Positions 8,778 to 17,387 are shown, numbered from the stretch's first letter. The stretch is 64,000 nt of DNA from JBGANR01 sp044222225 (GCA_044222225.1 JBGANR010000006.1:1-64000); one strand, 5' to 3'. The notes: generated by a model not told the origin, from the sequence alone. Translations and numbers: made by a program.

Positions 8778-10385
8778 ATGGAACAAGGTTCGCTCCCACT
8801 TCGGGACCTGCTGGCCGCACTGGACACCGCGGTCCGCGAACTCGTCGACGCCCCGGCCGGCGACGACCTTCCGATCGCGTCCGTCGCCCTCGCCGACGCC
8901 GCCGACCTCGCCGCCGAGCACGTCGACGACTCGGGGGGCGCCGAACCGGTGTCCGATCTCGTGTTGCACGCCGGCGTCCCCGAAGCGGTCGCGCTCGCCT
9001 GGTTCGCCGCGCTCGCCGACCGGCCCCCGCAGCAGCGTCCGCGCGCGGTGATGACGCGCGCCGTCGCCGACTGGACGCCGCTGCGGGCCGCCGCCCGGCG
9101 GGCCGGGGTGGCGCTCGTCGGCGTCGACCCGCGGGCGCGCTGGGATCACGTCCTGCCGCGCATCCAGCGGCTGATCGACGCCGCCCACCACGCCGACGCC
9201 CCATCGCACGCGCCCGACGCCCTCGCCACCGACACCGACCTGTTCGGGCTGGCCCAGATGGTGGCCGACGCGACCGCCGGAATGGTGTCGATCGAGGACG
9301 ACCGCTCCCACGTCCTGGCCTACTCGCCGTCGGACGAGACGGCCGACGAGCTGCGCACCCAGACGATCCTCGGCCGCGCCGGGCCGCCCGCGTACCTCGC
9401 CGCCTTGCGACGCTGGGGCGTCTACGAGCGGATCCGCGGCGACACGGCCGTCGTCGACGTGCCCGAGCACCCCGAGCTCTCGACGCGGCACCGGCTCGTC
9501 ATCGGCGTCCACCAGGGACGACGCTGGCTCGGCGCCATCTGGGTGCAGGAGGGCGCCGCGGCGCTCGCCGCCGATTCCGACGACGTGCTGCGCGGCGCCG
9601 CCGCGATCGCCGGCCGGGTGATGTCCCGGGCGATCCACGCGCCGTCGACGGAAGGGCTGCTCGTGCAGCGGCTCTTCGGCGCCCACGGCGGCGTCGACGC
9701 CGCGTCGGCGGCCGCCTACCTGCAGATCCCCGTCGTCGGACCGGCCGCCGTCATCGGCTTCACCCCCGTCGGCGGCGACCCGGCGCGCCGCGCCGACGCG
9801 ATGGCCGCGGCCGGCGCGGTGCTGCGGCTGCGCGCCAACTCGTACCGCCCCGACAGCGCCACCGCCGTGATCGGCGACCGCGGCTACGTGCTGCTGCCGC
9901 AGTACACGACGCAGGCCGCGGTGACCCGCTGGGTGGCATCGCTCGCCTTCCCCGGACTGCAGGTGCGCGCCGCCATCGCCTGCGGCGTCCCCGGGCTGGA
10001 GGACGTCGCCGCCGCCCGCACCGAGGTCGACCGCGTGCTCGACGCCGACTCCGCCAAACGGGTGACGACGCTCGCCGAATCCCGCACCGCCGTGCTGCTC
10101 GGCGAGATCCTCGACCTCGTCGCCCGCCACGACGAACTCCGTGACCCCCGCGTCGCCGCTCTGGCGGACTACGACGCGGCGCGCGGCGGCGAGCTGCGCG
10201 CCAGCGTCGCCGCCTTCCTCGCGGCGCACGGCAACGTCCGCGACGCCGCCGACACCCTCGGCGTCCACCCCAACACCCTCCGCTACCGGGTCGGACGCGC
10301 CGAGTCGATCCTCGAGATGGACCTCTCCTCCCCCGCCGACCGGCTGCTCCTGGAGATCCAGTTGGCGGTGCGAAGGCATCGCTGA
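8778..10385 (+). CDS. PucR-family regulator, likely of proline utilisation
   Basis: Regulator of 535 residues with a central sensor-like region and a C-terminal PucR helix-turn-helix (LAAHGNVRDAADTLG and HPNTLRYRVGRAE, about residues 480-515). The ATG at 8778 follows GAGAGGA at a good distance. In mycobacteria a PucR protein (PruC) activates the divergent proline operon, and here the gene is likewise divergent from pruA-pruB, so the same role is inferred. A near-repeat, ATGGAACAAAG (from 8737) and ATGGAACAAGG (from 8778), straddles the start and could be either a regulatory site or a duplicated start region. Confidence 0.85.
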   Translation: MEQGSLPLRDLLAALDTAVRELVDAPAGDDLPIASVALADAADLAAEHVDDSGGAEPVSDLVLHAGVPEAVALAWFAALADRPPQQRPRAVMTRAVADWTPLRAAARRAGVALVGVDPRARWDHVLPRIQRLIDAAHHADAPSHAPDALATDTDLFGLAQMVADATAGMVSIEDDRSHVLAYSPSDETADELRTQTILGRAGPPAYLAALRRWGVYERIRGDTAVVDVPEHPELSTRHRLVIGVHQGRRWLGAIWVQEGAAALAADSDDVLRGAAAIAGRVMSRAIHAPSTEGLLVQRLFGAHGGVDAASAAAYLQIPVVGPAAVIGFTPVGGDPARRADAMAAAGAVLRLRANSYRPDSATAVIGDRGYVLLPQYTTQAAVTRWVASLAFPGLQVRAAIACGVPGLEDVAAARTEVDRVLDADSAKRVTTLAESRTAVLLGEILDLVARHDELRDPRVAALADYDAARGGELRASVAAFLAAHGNVRDAADTLGVHPNTLRYRVGRAESILEMDLSSPADRLLLEIQLAVRRHR

Positions 10386-10424
10386 CGGGCCGAGACGGCC
10401 ATCACAGCACCGGGAGGCGATACC

Positions 10425-11231
10425 GTGGACTTCTACATGTCCGGAACAAGACGGACACGCGTCGGTCACGAGTACGAACGGGGGTCCGGGTTGGGAGCGT
10501 CCCAGCTCCGCCACTCGCGTTCGATGGCGGCCGTCTTCACCCCTCTCCGGTCGGGCAGCCTGGTCGACGAGATCAGCGACCGCATCGTCGCCGCCGTCGA
10601 GTCGGGACTGCTCGTGCCCGGCCAGCGCCTGCCCAACGAGGCGGAGTTCGCGGCGGCGCTCGGCGTCTCGGTCGTGACGATCCGCGAATCGCTCGCGCGG
10701 CTGCGCTCGGCGAACATCATCGTGACGACCCGCGGCCGCACCGGTGGCAGCTTCATCTCGCAGGACGTCCGGATGTCCACCAAGCGCGCCTATCACCGGC
10801 TCGCCGAGCTGACGCGCGTCGAGATCAACGAGTACGGCCTGCACTACCAGGCGCTGGCCGTCGGCGTCGCCCGGCTGGCGGCCCGTCGCGCGAGCCGGAC
10901 CGACATCGGCGAACTGGGCATGTTCCTGCGCGCGGACACCGACGAGCCCGGCGACTGGCGGATCATCGAGGCCGAGTTCGTCCTCGAGGTGGCCGCGGTC
11001 GCGCGGTCGGCGCGGCTCGCCCGCGAGCTCCTGCGACTGCAGGCCGAGATGGGCACCGTCCCGCTGCTGCCGAACTGCGACCCCGCCTATCGCGAGCGGT
11101 CGGCCGGCCTGCGCGCCGACGTCGTCCGCGCGATCGCGTCCGGCGACCCGGCCGCGGCCGACACCGCCATGGACACGCTCGTCACCGCCGCCACCGAACG
11201 ACTGCTCGTCGAGCACGCGGCACGGTCCTGA
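10425..11231 (+). CDS. GntR/FadR-family transcriptional regulator
   Basis: The 268-residue protein has an N-terminal winged helix (residues about 45-110: ISDRIVAAVESGLLVPGQRLPNE in pieces, then SVVTIRESLARLR and the wing GRTGGSF) followed by an FCD-type helical ligand domain. The GTG at 10425 follows GGGAGG at 7 bases. The gene begins 39 bases after the PucR gene and is followed 42 bases later by a Cache-domain protein, with which it is probably co-transcribed. FCD regulators bind small carboxylates; the effector here is unknown. Confidence 0.85.
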   Translation: MDFYMSGTRRTRVGHEYERGSGLGASQLRHSRSMAAVFTPLRSGSLVDEISDRIVAAVESGLLVPGQRLPNEAEFAAALGVSVVTIRESLARLRSANIIVTTRGRTGGSFISQDVRMSTKRAYHRLAELTRVEINEYGLHYQALAVGVARLAARRASRTDIGELGMFLRADTDEPGDWRIIEAEFVLEVAAVARSARLARELLRLQAEMGTVPLLPNCDPAYRERSAGLRADVVRAIASGDPAAADTAMDTLVTAATERLLVEHAARS

Positions 11232-11273
11232 CATGCCCGCGGCCCATCACCGTTCCACCCCACGGAGGCATTC

Positions 11274-11951
11274 ATGACCGCATCCGTCCCGGGCGCAGAT
11301 CTCGTCCAGTCGCTCGACGCGTACGTCTCGGGCATCGAGGACCGGCTCCTGACGTGGGCGCACTCGATCAGCGTCGACCTCGACGGCGTCTCCAGCGTCA
11401 CGGGCGGCGCGATCGATCGCATCATCAAACCCGAGGTCGAGACGATCCTCGCCGACGCGGGCCTCGACGCCGCCGGCGCCGGTTTCATCGGAAACTTCGG
11501 GCTGCTCGGCGAGAACCGCAGCTTCATCTCGTGGTGGCAGGGCACCGGCATCGACCGCGTCGACGCCCTCGCCAACCTCTCGACGTCGTCGCAGGGCCGC
11601 TACCTGCGGGCCGACTGGTTCCGCGATCCGCTCAACACCGGCCGGTTGACCGTCACCGGGCCGTTCATCGACATGCTGTGCACCGACGAGTTCATCCTCA
11701 CGTTCACCACACCGGTCCGCTGGCGCGGACATCCCGAGGTCGCCGGTCTGGCCGGCATCGACGTCACGGTCTCGACGTTCGAGCGCCGCTCGCTGCCCGT
11801 CCTGCGCCGACTCGGCGAGGAGGCGGCGCTCGTCAACACCGAAGACCGCGTCATCGCGGCGGTCCCGGTGCGGCTGGCGGCCGGCGACTTCGCGCCGCCG
11901 GTGACGCAGTCCTGGCCGATCGGGTCCCGGTTGCGGGCCGTCCTGCTCTAG
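11274..11951 (+). CDS. Stand-alone Cache-domain protein
   Basis: A 225-residue protein resembling the ligand-binding PDC/Cache fold: a long first helix, then RYLRADWFRDPL, VTGPFIDMLCTDEFILTFTTPV and AGIDVTVSTFERR, the typical tail of a Cache sensor. It has no transmembrane segment, signal peptide, kinase or methyl-accepting domain, so it is a soluble sensor module. It lies downstream of a GntR/FCD regulator in the same orientation, and the pair may work as a split sensor-regulator; that is inference. The start ATG follows a GGAGG box. Confidence 0.65.
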   Translation: MTASVPGADLVQSLDAYVSGIEDRLLTWAHSISVDLDGVSSVTGGAIDRIIKPEVETILADAGLDAAGAGFIGNFGLLGENRSFISWWQGTGIDRVDALANLSTSSQGRYLRADWFRDPLNTGRLTVTGPFIDMLCTDEFILTFTTPVRWRGHPEVAGLAGIDVTVSTFERRSLPVLRRLGEEAALVNTEDRVIAAVPVRLAAGDFAPPVTQSWPIGSRLRAVLL

Positions 11952-12042
11952 CCGATCGATTCCCGGCCACCAGGCCGTCGGCTCCGGCCGTCCGGCGACT
12001 GAGCCCGCAGGCGATCGGTACCGCTGTGGGAGACTCGTCGTC

Positions 12043-13332
12043 ATGACAACCCGCCTCCCGGCCCGCACTCGCGTGGCCCTCGCGGCGGCCGCAGCAGCAC
12101 GGTGGGCGTCCCGCAAGGCGGGCCGCGGCAAGGGGTCGATGATCGGCGGGCTCGTCGCCCTCAAGATCGACCCGCGTCTGCTCGGTCGTCTCGCCGCAGG
12201 CAAGCGCACGGCGCTCGTCACCGGCACCAACGGCAAGTCGACGACGACGCGGATGGTCGCCGCCGCCCTCGGCACCGTCGGCGAGGTGGTGACCCAGCCG
12301 GACGGCGCCAACATGGACGCCGGGATCGTCGCGGCCCTCACCCTCGGGCCGAAGGCTCCGCTCGCGGCGCTCGAGGTCGACGAGTTGCACGTCCCGCACG
12401 TCGCGGACGCCGTCGACCCCGAGGTGCTCGTGCTGCTCAACCTCAGCCGCGACCAGCTCGACCGCGTCGGCGAGATCACGATCATCGAGCGCAAGCTGCG
12501 CGAGGCGATCGCCCGACACCCGGATGCGACCGTCGTCGCCAACTGCGACGACGTCCTCGTCGCCTCGGCGGCGTACGACGCGAAGAAGGTCGTGTGGGTC
12601 GCCGCGGGCGCCGGCTGGGCCAACGACTCGGTGAGCTGCCCGCGTTCCGGCGAGCCCATCGTCCGGCGCGACGGCTCCTGGCGTTCGACGGGCGCCGACT
12701 TCACCCGGCCCGAGCCCGACTGGTGGCTCGACGGCGAGATCCTGCACGGCCCCGACGGACTCGCCCTGCCACTGGAGCTGCGGCTCCCCGGACTGGCCAA
12801 CCGCGGCAACGCGGCGCAGGCCGTCGCCGCGGCCGTCGCGATGGGCGCCGATCCCGCCGCCGCGGTGCGGGCCGTCGGCACCGTCGGCGAGGTCGCGGGC
12901 CGCTACGGCGTACAGCAGGTCGGCCCCCATCGGGTGCGGATGCTGCTGGCCAAGAACCCGGCCGGCTGGCAGGAGGCGCTGTCGATGATCGACCCGGCCG
13001 CCGACGGCCTCGTCATCGCCGTCAACGGCCAGGTGCCCGACGGCGAGGATCTGTCCTGGCTGTGGGACGTGCGCTTCGAGCACTTCGAGGCGACCAAGGT
13101 GGTGGCGTCCGGCGAGCGGGCCGCCGACCTCGGCGTCCGGCTGCTCTACGCGGGCGCCGAGCACGTCACGATCGACGACCCGGTCGCCGCCATCGCCGCG
13201 TGCCCGCCCGGACGCGTCGAGGTGCTGGCCAACTACACCGCGTTCCGCGATCTCGGCGTCGCACTGGCGCGTCAAGACGGAGCTCGCGGAATCGCTTCGG
13301 GCAGTGCCGGCGACGGAGGAACCGATGTCTGA
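12043..13332 (+). CDS. murT: Lipid II isoglutaminyl synthase, MurT subunit
   Basis: Mur-ligase-family subunit (429 residues) of the MurT-GatD complex that amidates the alpha-carboxyl of D-Glu in lipid II. It has the P-loop GTNGKSTTT (61-69), LEVDELHVPHV, NLSRDQLDRVGE and the C-terminal MurT domain (MLLAKNPAGWQEAL). Firmicute MurT carries a four-cysteine zinc ribbon; here the matching segment reads SCPRSGEPI and later FTRPEP, keeping only one Cys, so zinc binding is probably lost. It overlaps gatD by 8 bases, ensuring equal synthesis. Peptidoglycan amidation is a core function in mycolic-acid actinobacteria. Confidence 0.95.
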   Translation: MTTRLPARTRVALAAAAAARWASRKAGRGKGSMIGGLVALKIDPRLLGRLAAGKRTALVTGTNGKSTTTRMVAAALGTVGEVVTQPDGANMDAGIVAALTLGPKAPLAALEVDELHVPHVADAVDPEVLVLLNLSRDQLDRVGEITIIERKLREAIARHPDATVVANCDDVLVASAAYDAKKVVWVAAGAGWANDSVSCPRSGEPIVRRDGSWRSTGADFTRPEPDWWLDGEILHGPDGLALPLELRLPGLANRGNAAQAVAAAVAMGADPAAAVRAVGTVGEVAGRYGVQQVGPHRVRMLLAKNPAGWQEALSMIDPAADGLVIAVNGQVPDGEDLSWLWDVRFEHFEATKVVASGERAADLGVRLLYAGAEHVTIDDPVAAIAACPPGRVEVLANYTAFRDLGVALARQDGARGIASGSAGDGGTDV

Positions 13333-14059
13333 GTCGACCCTGCGGATCGGCCTCGTGCTGCCCGACGTCATGGGCACCTACGGCGACGGCGGCAACGCGC
13401 TGGTCCTGCGCCAGCGGGCGCGGATGCGCGGGATCTCCGCCGAGATCGTCGAGATCACCCTCGACGACCCGGTCCCCGACTCCCTCGACGTCTACACCCT
13501 CGGCGGGGCCGAGGACTACGCCCAGCGACTCGCGACGCGACACCTCACCCGCCACCCCGGCCTGCAGCGCGCCGCCGCGGCCGGCCGGCCGGTGCTCGCC
13601 ATCTGCGCCGCGATCCAGGTGCTCGGGCACTGGTATGAGACGTCCTCGGGCGAGCGCGTGGACGGTGTCGGGATGCTCGACGTCACCACGTCCCCGCAGG
13701 CCAAGCGCAGTATCGGCGAGTTGCTGACGCGCCCGGCCGTCCCCGGTCTCGACGCCCCGCTGTCCGGATTCGAGAACCATCGCGGCGGCACCACCCTCGG
13801 CCCCGACGCGACGCCGTTCGCCCGCGTCGAGCACGGCGTCGGCAACGGCGTCGGCGACCGCACGGAGGGCGCCGTCCAGGGGTCGGTCTACGGCACCTAC
13901 ATGCACGGGCCCGCGCTGGCCCGCAATCCGCAGCTCGCCGATCACCTGCTCAAGCAGGCGCTCGGCGTCGCGGAGCTGGCGCCGCTCGACGACCGCGAGA
14001 TCACCCGGCTGCGCCGGGAGCGGCTGGCGGCCGGGCGACGGGTGGCGCGGCCGGCCTAG
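13325..14059 (+). CDS. gatD: Lipid II isoglutaminyl synthase, GatD glutaminase subunit
   Basis: Class I glutamine amidotransferase (244 residues) that feeds ammonia to MurT. The nucleophile is Cys94 (LAICAAIQVLG) and the catalytic His is His194 (GTYMHGPALARNP); no classical third Glu is visible, as in known GatD. The ATG at 13325 overlaps the murT stop and follows GGAGGA at 4 bases; an in-frame upstream ATG at 13304 is inside murT and lacks a box. The stop is followed by a long hairpin that separates it from the convergent kinase-like gene. Confidence 0.94.
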   Translation: MSESTLRIGLVLPDVMGTYGDGGNALVLRQRARMRGISAEIVEITLDDPVPDSLDVYTLGGAEDYAQRLATRHLTRHPGLQRAAAAGRPVLAICAAIQVLGHWYETSSGERVDGVGMLDVTTSPQAKRSIGELLTRPAVPGLDAPLSGFENHRGGTTLGPDATPFARVEHGVGNGVGDRTEGAVQGSVYGTYMHGPALARNPQLADHLLKQALGVAELAPLDDREITRLRRERLAAGRRVARPA

Positions 14060-14067
14060 TCCGGGAG

Positions 14068-14154
14068 GGTCGGCGTCGTATCGAGCGCCGTAGAGCACCG
14101 TCGCGACAATAATCGTCGCGACGATGCGCAGAGGCCCCCGATACGACGCCGACC
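14068..14154. repeat. Long hairpin between convergent genes
   Basis: The 16-base arms GGTCGGCGTCGTATCG (14068-14083) and CGATACGACGCCGACC (14139-14154) pair perfectly. The apex contains GACAATAATC (14105-14114) flanked by GTCGCGAC, itself a palindrome. It lies between gatD and the convergent P-loop gene, so a bidirectional terminator role is likely. A second hairpin at 40153-40215 with unrelated arms has the same apex sequence. Confidence 0.75.
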
Positions 14155-14783
14155 TACCGGTACCGCGGCTCGACGGCCGCGCACCGGGCGCGAGTGCCGT
14201 CCACGGCGAAGTAGGCGTCCTCGAAGTCCTGCCACGCCGCGAGCCTGCCACGGCTCGCCTCACCCTCGCGCGTCACGGACCGTTCCAGACGCTCCTCGCG
14301 CGTCGGCCCGTCGATCCAGAGCGCGACGGCGGCCCGATCGGTGATCGCCTCCCGGGCGCTGGACACGCCTTCCACCAGCAGCAACGGACGACGTCGGCGC
14401 AGCTGCGGCGGACCGGGGACGGCCGCTTCGCCGCGCCAGACGCGCGGTCGCGGTTCGAGGTCGCGGCCGTGCGCGTACGGGCCGAGCACATCGTGTTCGA
14501 GTTCGGGCCACCACGACACCGGGTCGTCCCACGTCGCGTACTCGTCCGTGTGGACGACGGCCGGCTCGCGCCCGCGCGCCGCGAGCCAGGCGGCGAGCGC
14601 GGCGGCGAACTCCGTCTTACCCGCCCCGGACGGCCCGTCGACGACGACGATTCCGCTGGTCAGCGACCCGAACAGCTCGGCGACCCGCGCCTCGGTCGCG
14701 GCGTCGAACTCGCGCGGGGCGACGACGCGCCAGCGCGGCTCGACGGCGTCGGGCTGCGCGCCGGCCGCATCCGGCGACGTCAC
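14154..14783 (-). CDS. P-loop NTPase, uridine kinase-like
   Basis: This 209-residue protein has a Walker A motif GPSGAGKT (50-57), HTDEYATWDDP where kinases of the uridine/pantothenate type carry their acceptor-binding Asp, LLLVEGVSS as the Walker B region and an Arg-rich lid (WIDGPTREERLERSVTRE). It probably phosphorylates a small molecule; the substrate is not evident. Its GTG overlaps the recR stop (GTGA), matching the conserved actinobacterial order in which a protein of this type follows recR. Its stop codon falls in the last bases of the hairpin shared with gatD. Confidence 0.75.
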   Translation of the reverse strand: MTSPDAAGAQPDAVEPRWRVVAPREFDAATEARVAELFGSLTSGIVVVDGPSGAGKTEFAAALAAWLAARGREPAVVHTDEYATWDDPVSWWPELEHDVLGPYAHGRDLEPRPRVWRGEAAVPGPPQLRRRRPLLLVEGVSSAREAITDRAAVALWIDGPTREERLERSVTREGEASRGRLAAWQDFEDAYFAVDGTRARCAAVEPRYR

Positions 14784-15496
14784 ACCGGCGCCCCCGCCAC
14801 CGATGCCTGCGTCACCGGTTCCCGCGCCGCCGGCTCTCGCGCCGCCGGTTCCCGTGACACCGGCGTCCGCGTCACCGGTGCTCGCGTCATCAGCGACGTC
14901 CGGCCCGACAGCGCGCGGCCGAGCGTCACCTCGTCGGCGAACTCCAGATCACTGCCCATCGGCAGACCGGAGGCTGGGCGCGTCACCGTCAAACCCGGGA
15001 AGTCGCGGAGCAGACGGACGAGGTACGTCGCCGTCGCCTCGCCCTCGTTGTTGGGGTCGGTGGCGATGATGATCTCGTCGACGCTGACGCCGTCCTCGAC
15101 GGCCGCGAGCCGTTGCAGCAGTTCCCGGATGCGCAGCTCGTTCGGCCCGACGCCGCGCAACGGATTCAACGCCCCGCCGAGGATGTGGTAGCGCCCGCTG
15201 AACTCCTTGGTGCGCTCGATCGCGTGGATGTCGCGGGTCTCCTCCACGACACAGATCTTCGAGATGTCCCGCCGTGGATCAAGACAGATCCGGCAGCGCA
15301 CCGCCGCCGCGACGTTGCCGCAGACCTCGCAGAAGATCATGTCGTCGCGCACCCGCTCCAGCGCCGCCGTCAGCCGGCCGATCTCCGTCCGCTCGACGCC
15401 GAGCAGATGGAAGGCGATGCGCTGCGCGCCCTTCGGTCCGAGTCCCGGCAGCTTCGCCAGCTCGTCGATGAGATCCTGAATCGGTCCCTCGAACAT
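14780..15496 (-). CDS. recR: Recombination mediator protein RecR
   Basis: RecFOR-pathway protein with a helix-hairpin-helix near the N terminus (LPGLGPKGAQRIAFHLL), a Cys4 zinc finger (Cys56, 59, 68, 71) and a Toprim domain (VVEETRDIHAIE, ATDPNNEGEATA) ending about residue 200. RecR is normally near 200 residues; here about 35 extra residues (203-238) form an imperfect repeat of TRxPV/REPA units ending SVAGAPV. The tail is low-complexity, probably disordered, and overlaps the next gene by GTGA. It lies downstream of the YbaB gene, the standard recR context. Confidence 0.95.
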   Translation of the reverse strand: MFEGPIQDLIDELAKLPGLGPKGAQRIAFHLLGVERTEIGRLTAALERVRDDMIFCEVCGNVAAAVRCRICLDPRRDISKICVVEETRDIHAIERTKEFSGRYHILGGALNPLRGVGPNELRIRELLQRLAAVEDGVSVDEIIIATDPNNEGEATATYLVRLLRDFPGLTVTRPASGLPMGSDLEFADEVTLGRALSGRTSLMTRAPVTRTPVSREPAAREPAAREPVTQASVAGAPV

Positions 15497-15545
15497 CTCC
15501 GCACCCCCTTCGTCCTTCTCACGTCACGTCCACCGGCCGGACCCT

Positions 15546-15866
15546 CTAGCCGAAGCCCAGCCCGCCGAGGCCGCCTGCCAGCGGGCCCATCTTCTGCGCC
15601 GCCAGCGCATCCTTCTTAGCAGCCAGGTCTGACAAAGCCCCGACGACGAGGTCCTGCAGCGTCTCGGGGTCCTCGGGATCGATCACCTTCGGATCGATCG
15701 CGACGGCCGTCACCTCGCCGATCCCGTTGCCGACGACGCGCACGAGTCCGCCGCCCGCCTCCCCCACGACCTCGGTCGCGGCGATCTCCGCCTGAGCGTT
15801 CATGAGCTGCACCTGCATCGCCTGTGCCTGCGCGAGCAGGCCGGCCATCGGGTCGTCGGGTTGCAC
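15546..15866 (-). CDS. YbaB/EbfC nucleoid-associated protein
   Basis: Small DNA-binding protein of 106 residues, the usual YbaB length. It has the helix LLAQAQAMQVQLMNAQAEIAATEV, a central beta hairpin (GLVRVVGNGIGEVTAVAIDP) and a C-terminal helix (LVVGALSDLAAKKDALAAQKM) ending in a Gly-rich tail. It begins with GTG after GAGGGG. It lies 49 bases upstream of recR in the same orientation, one of the most conserved pairs in bacteria, and probably forms a dimer on DNA. Confidence 0.93.
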   Translation of the reverse strand: MQPDDPMAGLLAQAQAMQVQLMNAQAEIAATEVVGEAGGGLVRVVGNGIGEVTAVAIDPKVIDPEDPETLQDLVVGALSDLAAKKDALAAQKMGPLAGGLGGLGFG

Positions 15867-15972
15867 GCGTCGATCCCCTCGTCTGTGACGTCCGCGAGCC
15901 GTCCGCCCGCGGTCATGCTTGCGCCCGAGTCTATTCGCAGACGTCGCGGCCTCCGCGCATCGACACCGGCCG

Positions 15973-16085
15973 GGTGTCCGTTTCTTCTACTGACTGGTAC
16001 CTGCGCTTGAGAGAGCCGACGTGGATATATACGTCACGTCGCCCCGCAGAGCGACAGGTACCAGTCGGTAGAAGAAACGGACACC
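15973..16085. repeat. Long inverted repeat, GGTACCTG-core element copy 1
   Basis: About 31-base arms starting GGTGTCCGTTTCTTCTAC at 15973 and ending GTAGAAGAAACGGACACC at 16085 pair with one mismatch and one gap. The inner part has GACGTG/CACGTC around an AT-rich centre (GATATATAC). The arm sequence ACTGGTACCTGTCGCT and the ATATATCCACG segment recur at 47290-47350, and the core recurs at 59238-59298. It lies 3' of the leftward gene at 16102 and upstream of ybaB. It may be a REP-like or non-autonomous mobile element, or a terminator family. Confidence 0.75.
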
Positions 16086-16101
16086 GCAGAATCGGCCTGT
16101 T

Positions 16102-16446
16102 TCAGCGGGCCGGCGGTCCGAGCAGCCGCGTCAGGTGCGCGACGAGCTCCGGATACGTCAGATTCTCCGGTTCGACGGCGAAGGACGCGGCCGGCTGTCC
16201 GGCGAACAGCCGCCGGCCACGCGTCGACAGCGTCAGCTCGACCAGGCCGTCGACGGCGCGCCACGATGCCACGCCGCCGGGGATCGGCGGGCCCAGCCCC
16301 GTGGTGAGCTCCGCCTCCGCCGGCCCGGACGCGCCGCGCCCGCCGACGGTCGAGGCCCGCTGGACGACGACGCAGTCGCCGCTGTCGGCGTCGAGGAACA
16401 CGACGGCCTCGACGCCGTCGACACGCTCGTAGGACGCGAGGATCAC
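16102..16446 (-). CDS. Conserved-looking hypothetical protein
   Basis: A 114-residue protein whose GTG start overlaps the stop of the pseudouridine synthase gene (GTGA), which supports it being real. It reads as a small beta-sheet domain (VVFLDADSGDCVVVQRAS, then VELTLSTRGRRLFAG) and ends with LTYPELVAHLTRLLG. There is no signal peptide or membrane segment and I recognise no family. It ends 17 bases before the long inverted repeat. Confidence 0.6.
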   Translation of the reverse strand: MILASYERVDGVEAVVFLDADSGDCVVVQRASTVGGRGASGPAEAELTTGLGPPIPGGVASWRAVDGLVELTLSTRGRRLFAGQPAASFAVEPENLTYPELVAHLTRLLGPPAR

Positions 16447-17387
16447 CCGGCCATCGTCCCACCCGCCCGCTCCGCGCGGGCCGGCTCACGCACGTCCCGG
16501 CCGCTGACGAACTCCCGCTCGGCTCCGGCGATCGGGTCGGTGAACGAGATCCGGTACGCGAGCAGCGCCATCGGTCCGTCGCCCTCCGGGTTCGGCCCCG
16601 CGGGCCCGGCCGCCGCCACACCGTACAGCGGATCGCCGTCGATGGGCAGCCCGATTCCAGCCATGTGCAGCCGCAGTTGGTGGGTGCGTCCGGTCTCGGG
16701 CAGGAGGCGGTAGACGTCCGGCGCGGGCCCCGCCTCGATGCGGCTGCGCGCATTCGGCTCACCCGGCACCACCTCGGCGCACAGGCTGCCGCGGCGCTTG
16801 ACGATCCGGTTCTCGACGACCGTCGGCAACGCCGTCCGGCAGCTGCGCGACGACACCGCCAGGTACTCCTTGCGGACGGCCCGATCGGCGAACATCCGCT
16901 GGTAGGGCGCCCGACTGCCCGGCCGCGCGCTGAGCAGCAGCACCCCGGACGTCAGCCGGTCGAGCCGATGGACCGCCACGATGTCGTCGTTGCCCAGCTC
17001 CCGGCGCAGCCGGACCACGACCGTCTGCGCCACCCGGCTGCCCCGCGGCATCGTCGCGACCAGCGGCGGCTTGTCGACGACGATGAGGTCGTCGTCGGCG
17101 TACAGCACCGGGATCGGCGGGCCCGCCACTCCCTCGTCCGGCAGCGGCCGATGAAAGAAGTACGGGCCAGCCGTCGCGCGCGTGGCCCGTCCGACCGGGC
17201 GTCCGGCGGCGTCGACGACCTCGCCCGCGTCGAGCAGCAGCGCGAACCCCTCCCACACACCGGCGGGCAGCTGCGCCGCGAGCCGGTCGCCGAGCGTTCC
17301 ACCCGGCCCGCCGCGGACGGTGAGCCGGTACGCGTCGACGCCGTCGCGCGGCGGCAGCGGCCTACGCGGCGGTGACCTTCGCGGCAA
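16443..17387 (-). CDS. RluA-family pseudouridine synthase
   Basis: rRNA or tRNA pseudouridine synthase. It carries the catalytic motif HRLDRLTSG with its aspartate, IVVDKPPLVATMPRG upstream, and ETGRTHQLRLHMAGIGLPIDGDPLYG downstream in the usual order. The length of about 314 residues fits a RluA protein with a short N-terminal region. The start is uncertain: TTG at 17387 overlaps the preceding gene by 26 bases with no clear ribosome-binding site, and no other good start lies near. It is co-oriented with, and probably coupled to, the START-like gene upstream and the hypothetical gene downstream. The target uridine cannot be told from sequence. Confidence 0.85.
   Translation of the reverse strand: MPRRSPPRRPLPPRDGVDAYRLTVRGGPGGTLGDRLAAQLPAGVWEGFALLLDAGEVVDAAGRPVGRATRATAGPYFFHRPLPDEGVAGPPIPVLYADDDLIVVDKPPLVATMPRGSRVAQTVVVRLRRELGNDDIVAVHRLDRLTSGVLLLSARPGSRAPYQRMFADRAVRKEYLAVSSRSCRTALPTVVENRIVKRRGSLCAEVVPGEPNARSRIEAGPAPDVYRLLPETGRTHQLRLHMAGIGLPIDGDPLYGVAAAGPAGPNPEGDGPMALLAYRISFTDPIAGAEREFVSGRDVREPARAERAGGTMAG

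Noticed and set aside
6932..10144. Very long plus-strand open frame of 1070 codons opposite pruA and through the PucR gene
   Set aside because: Arg/Val/Gly-rich composition with no domain; it is an antisense and alternate-frame shadow created by high GC and third-position bias.
8691..11234. Long minus-strand open frame of 847 codons opposite the PucR and GntR genes
   Set aside because: His/Asp/Val-rich shadow of two well-supported plus-strand genes.
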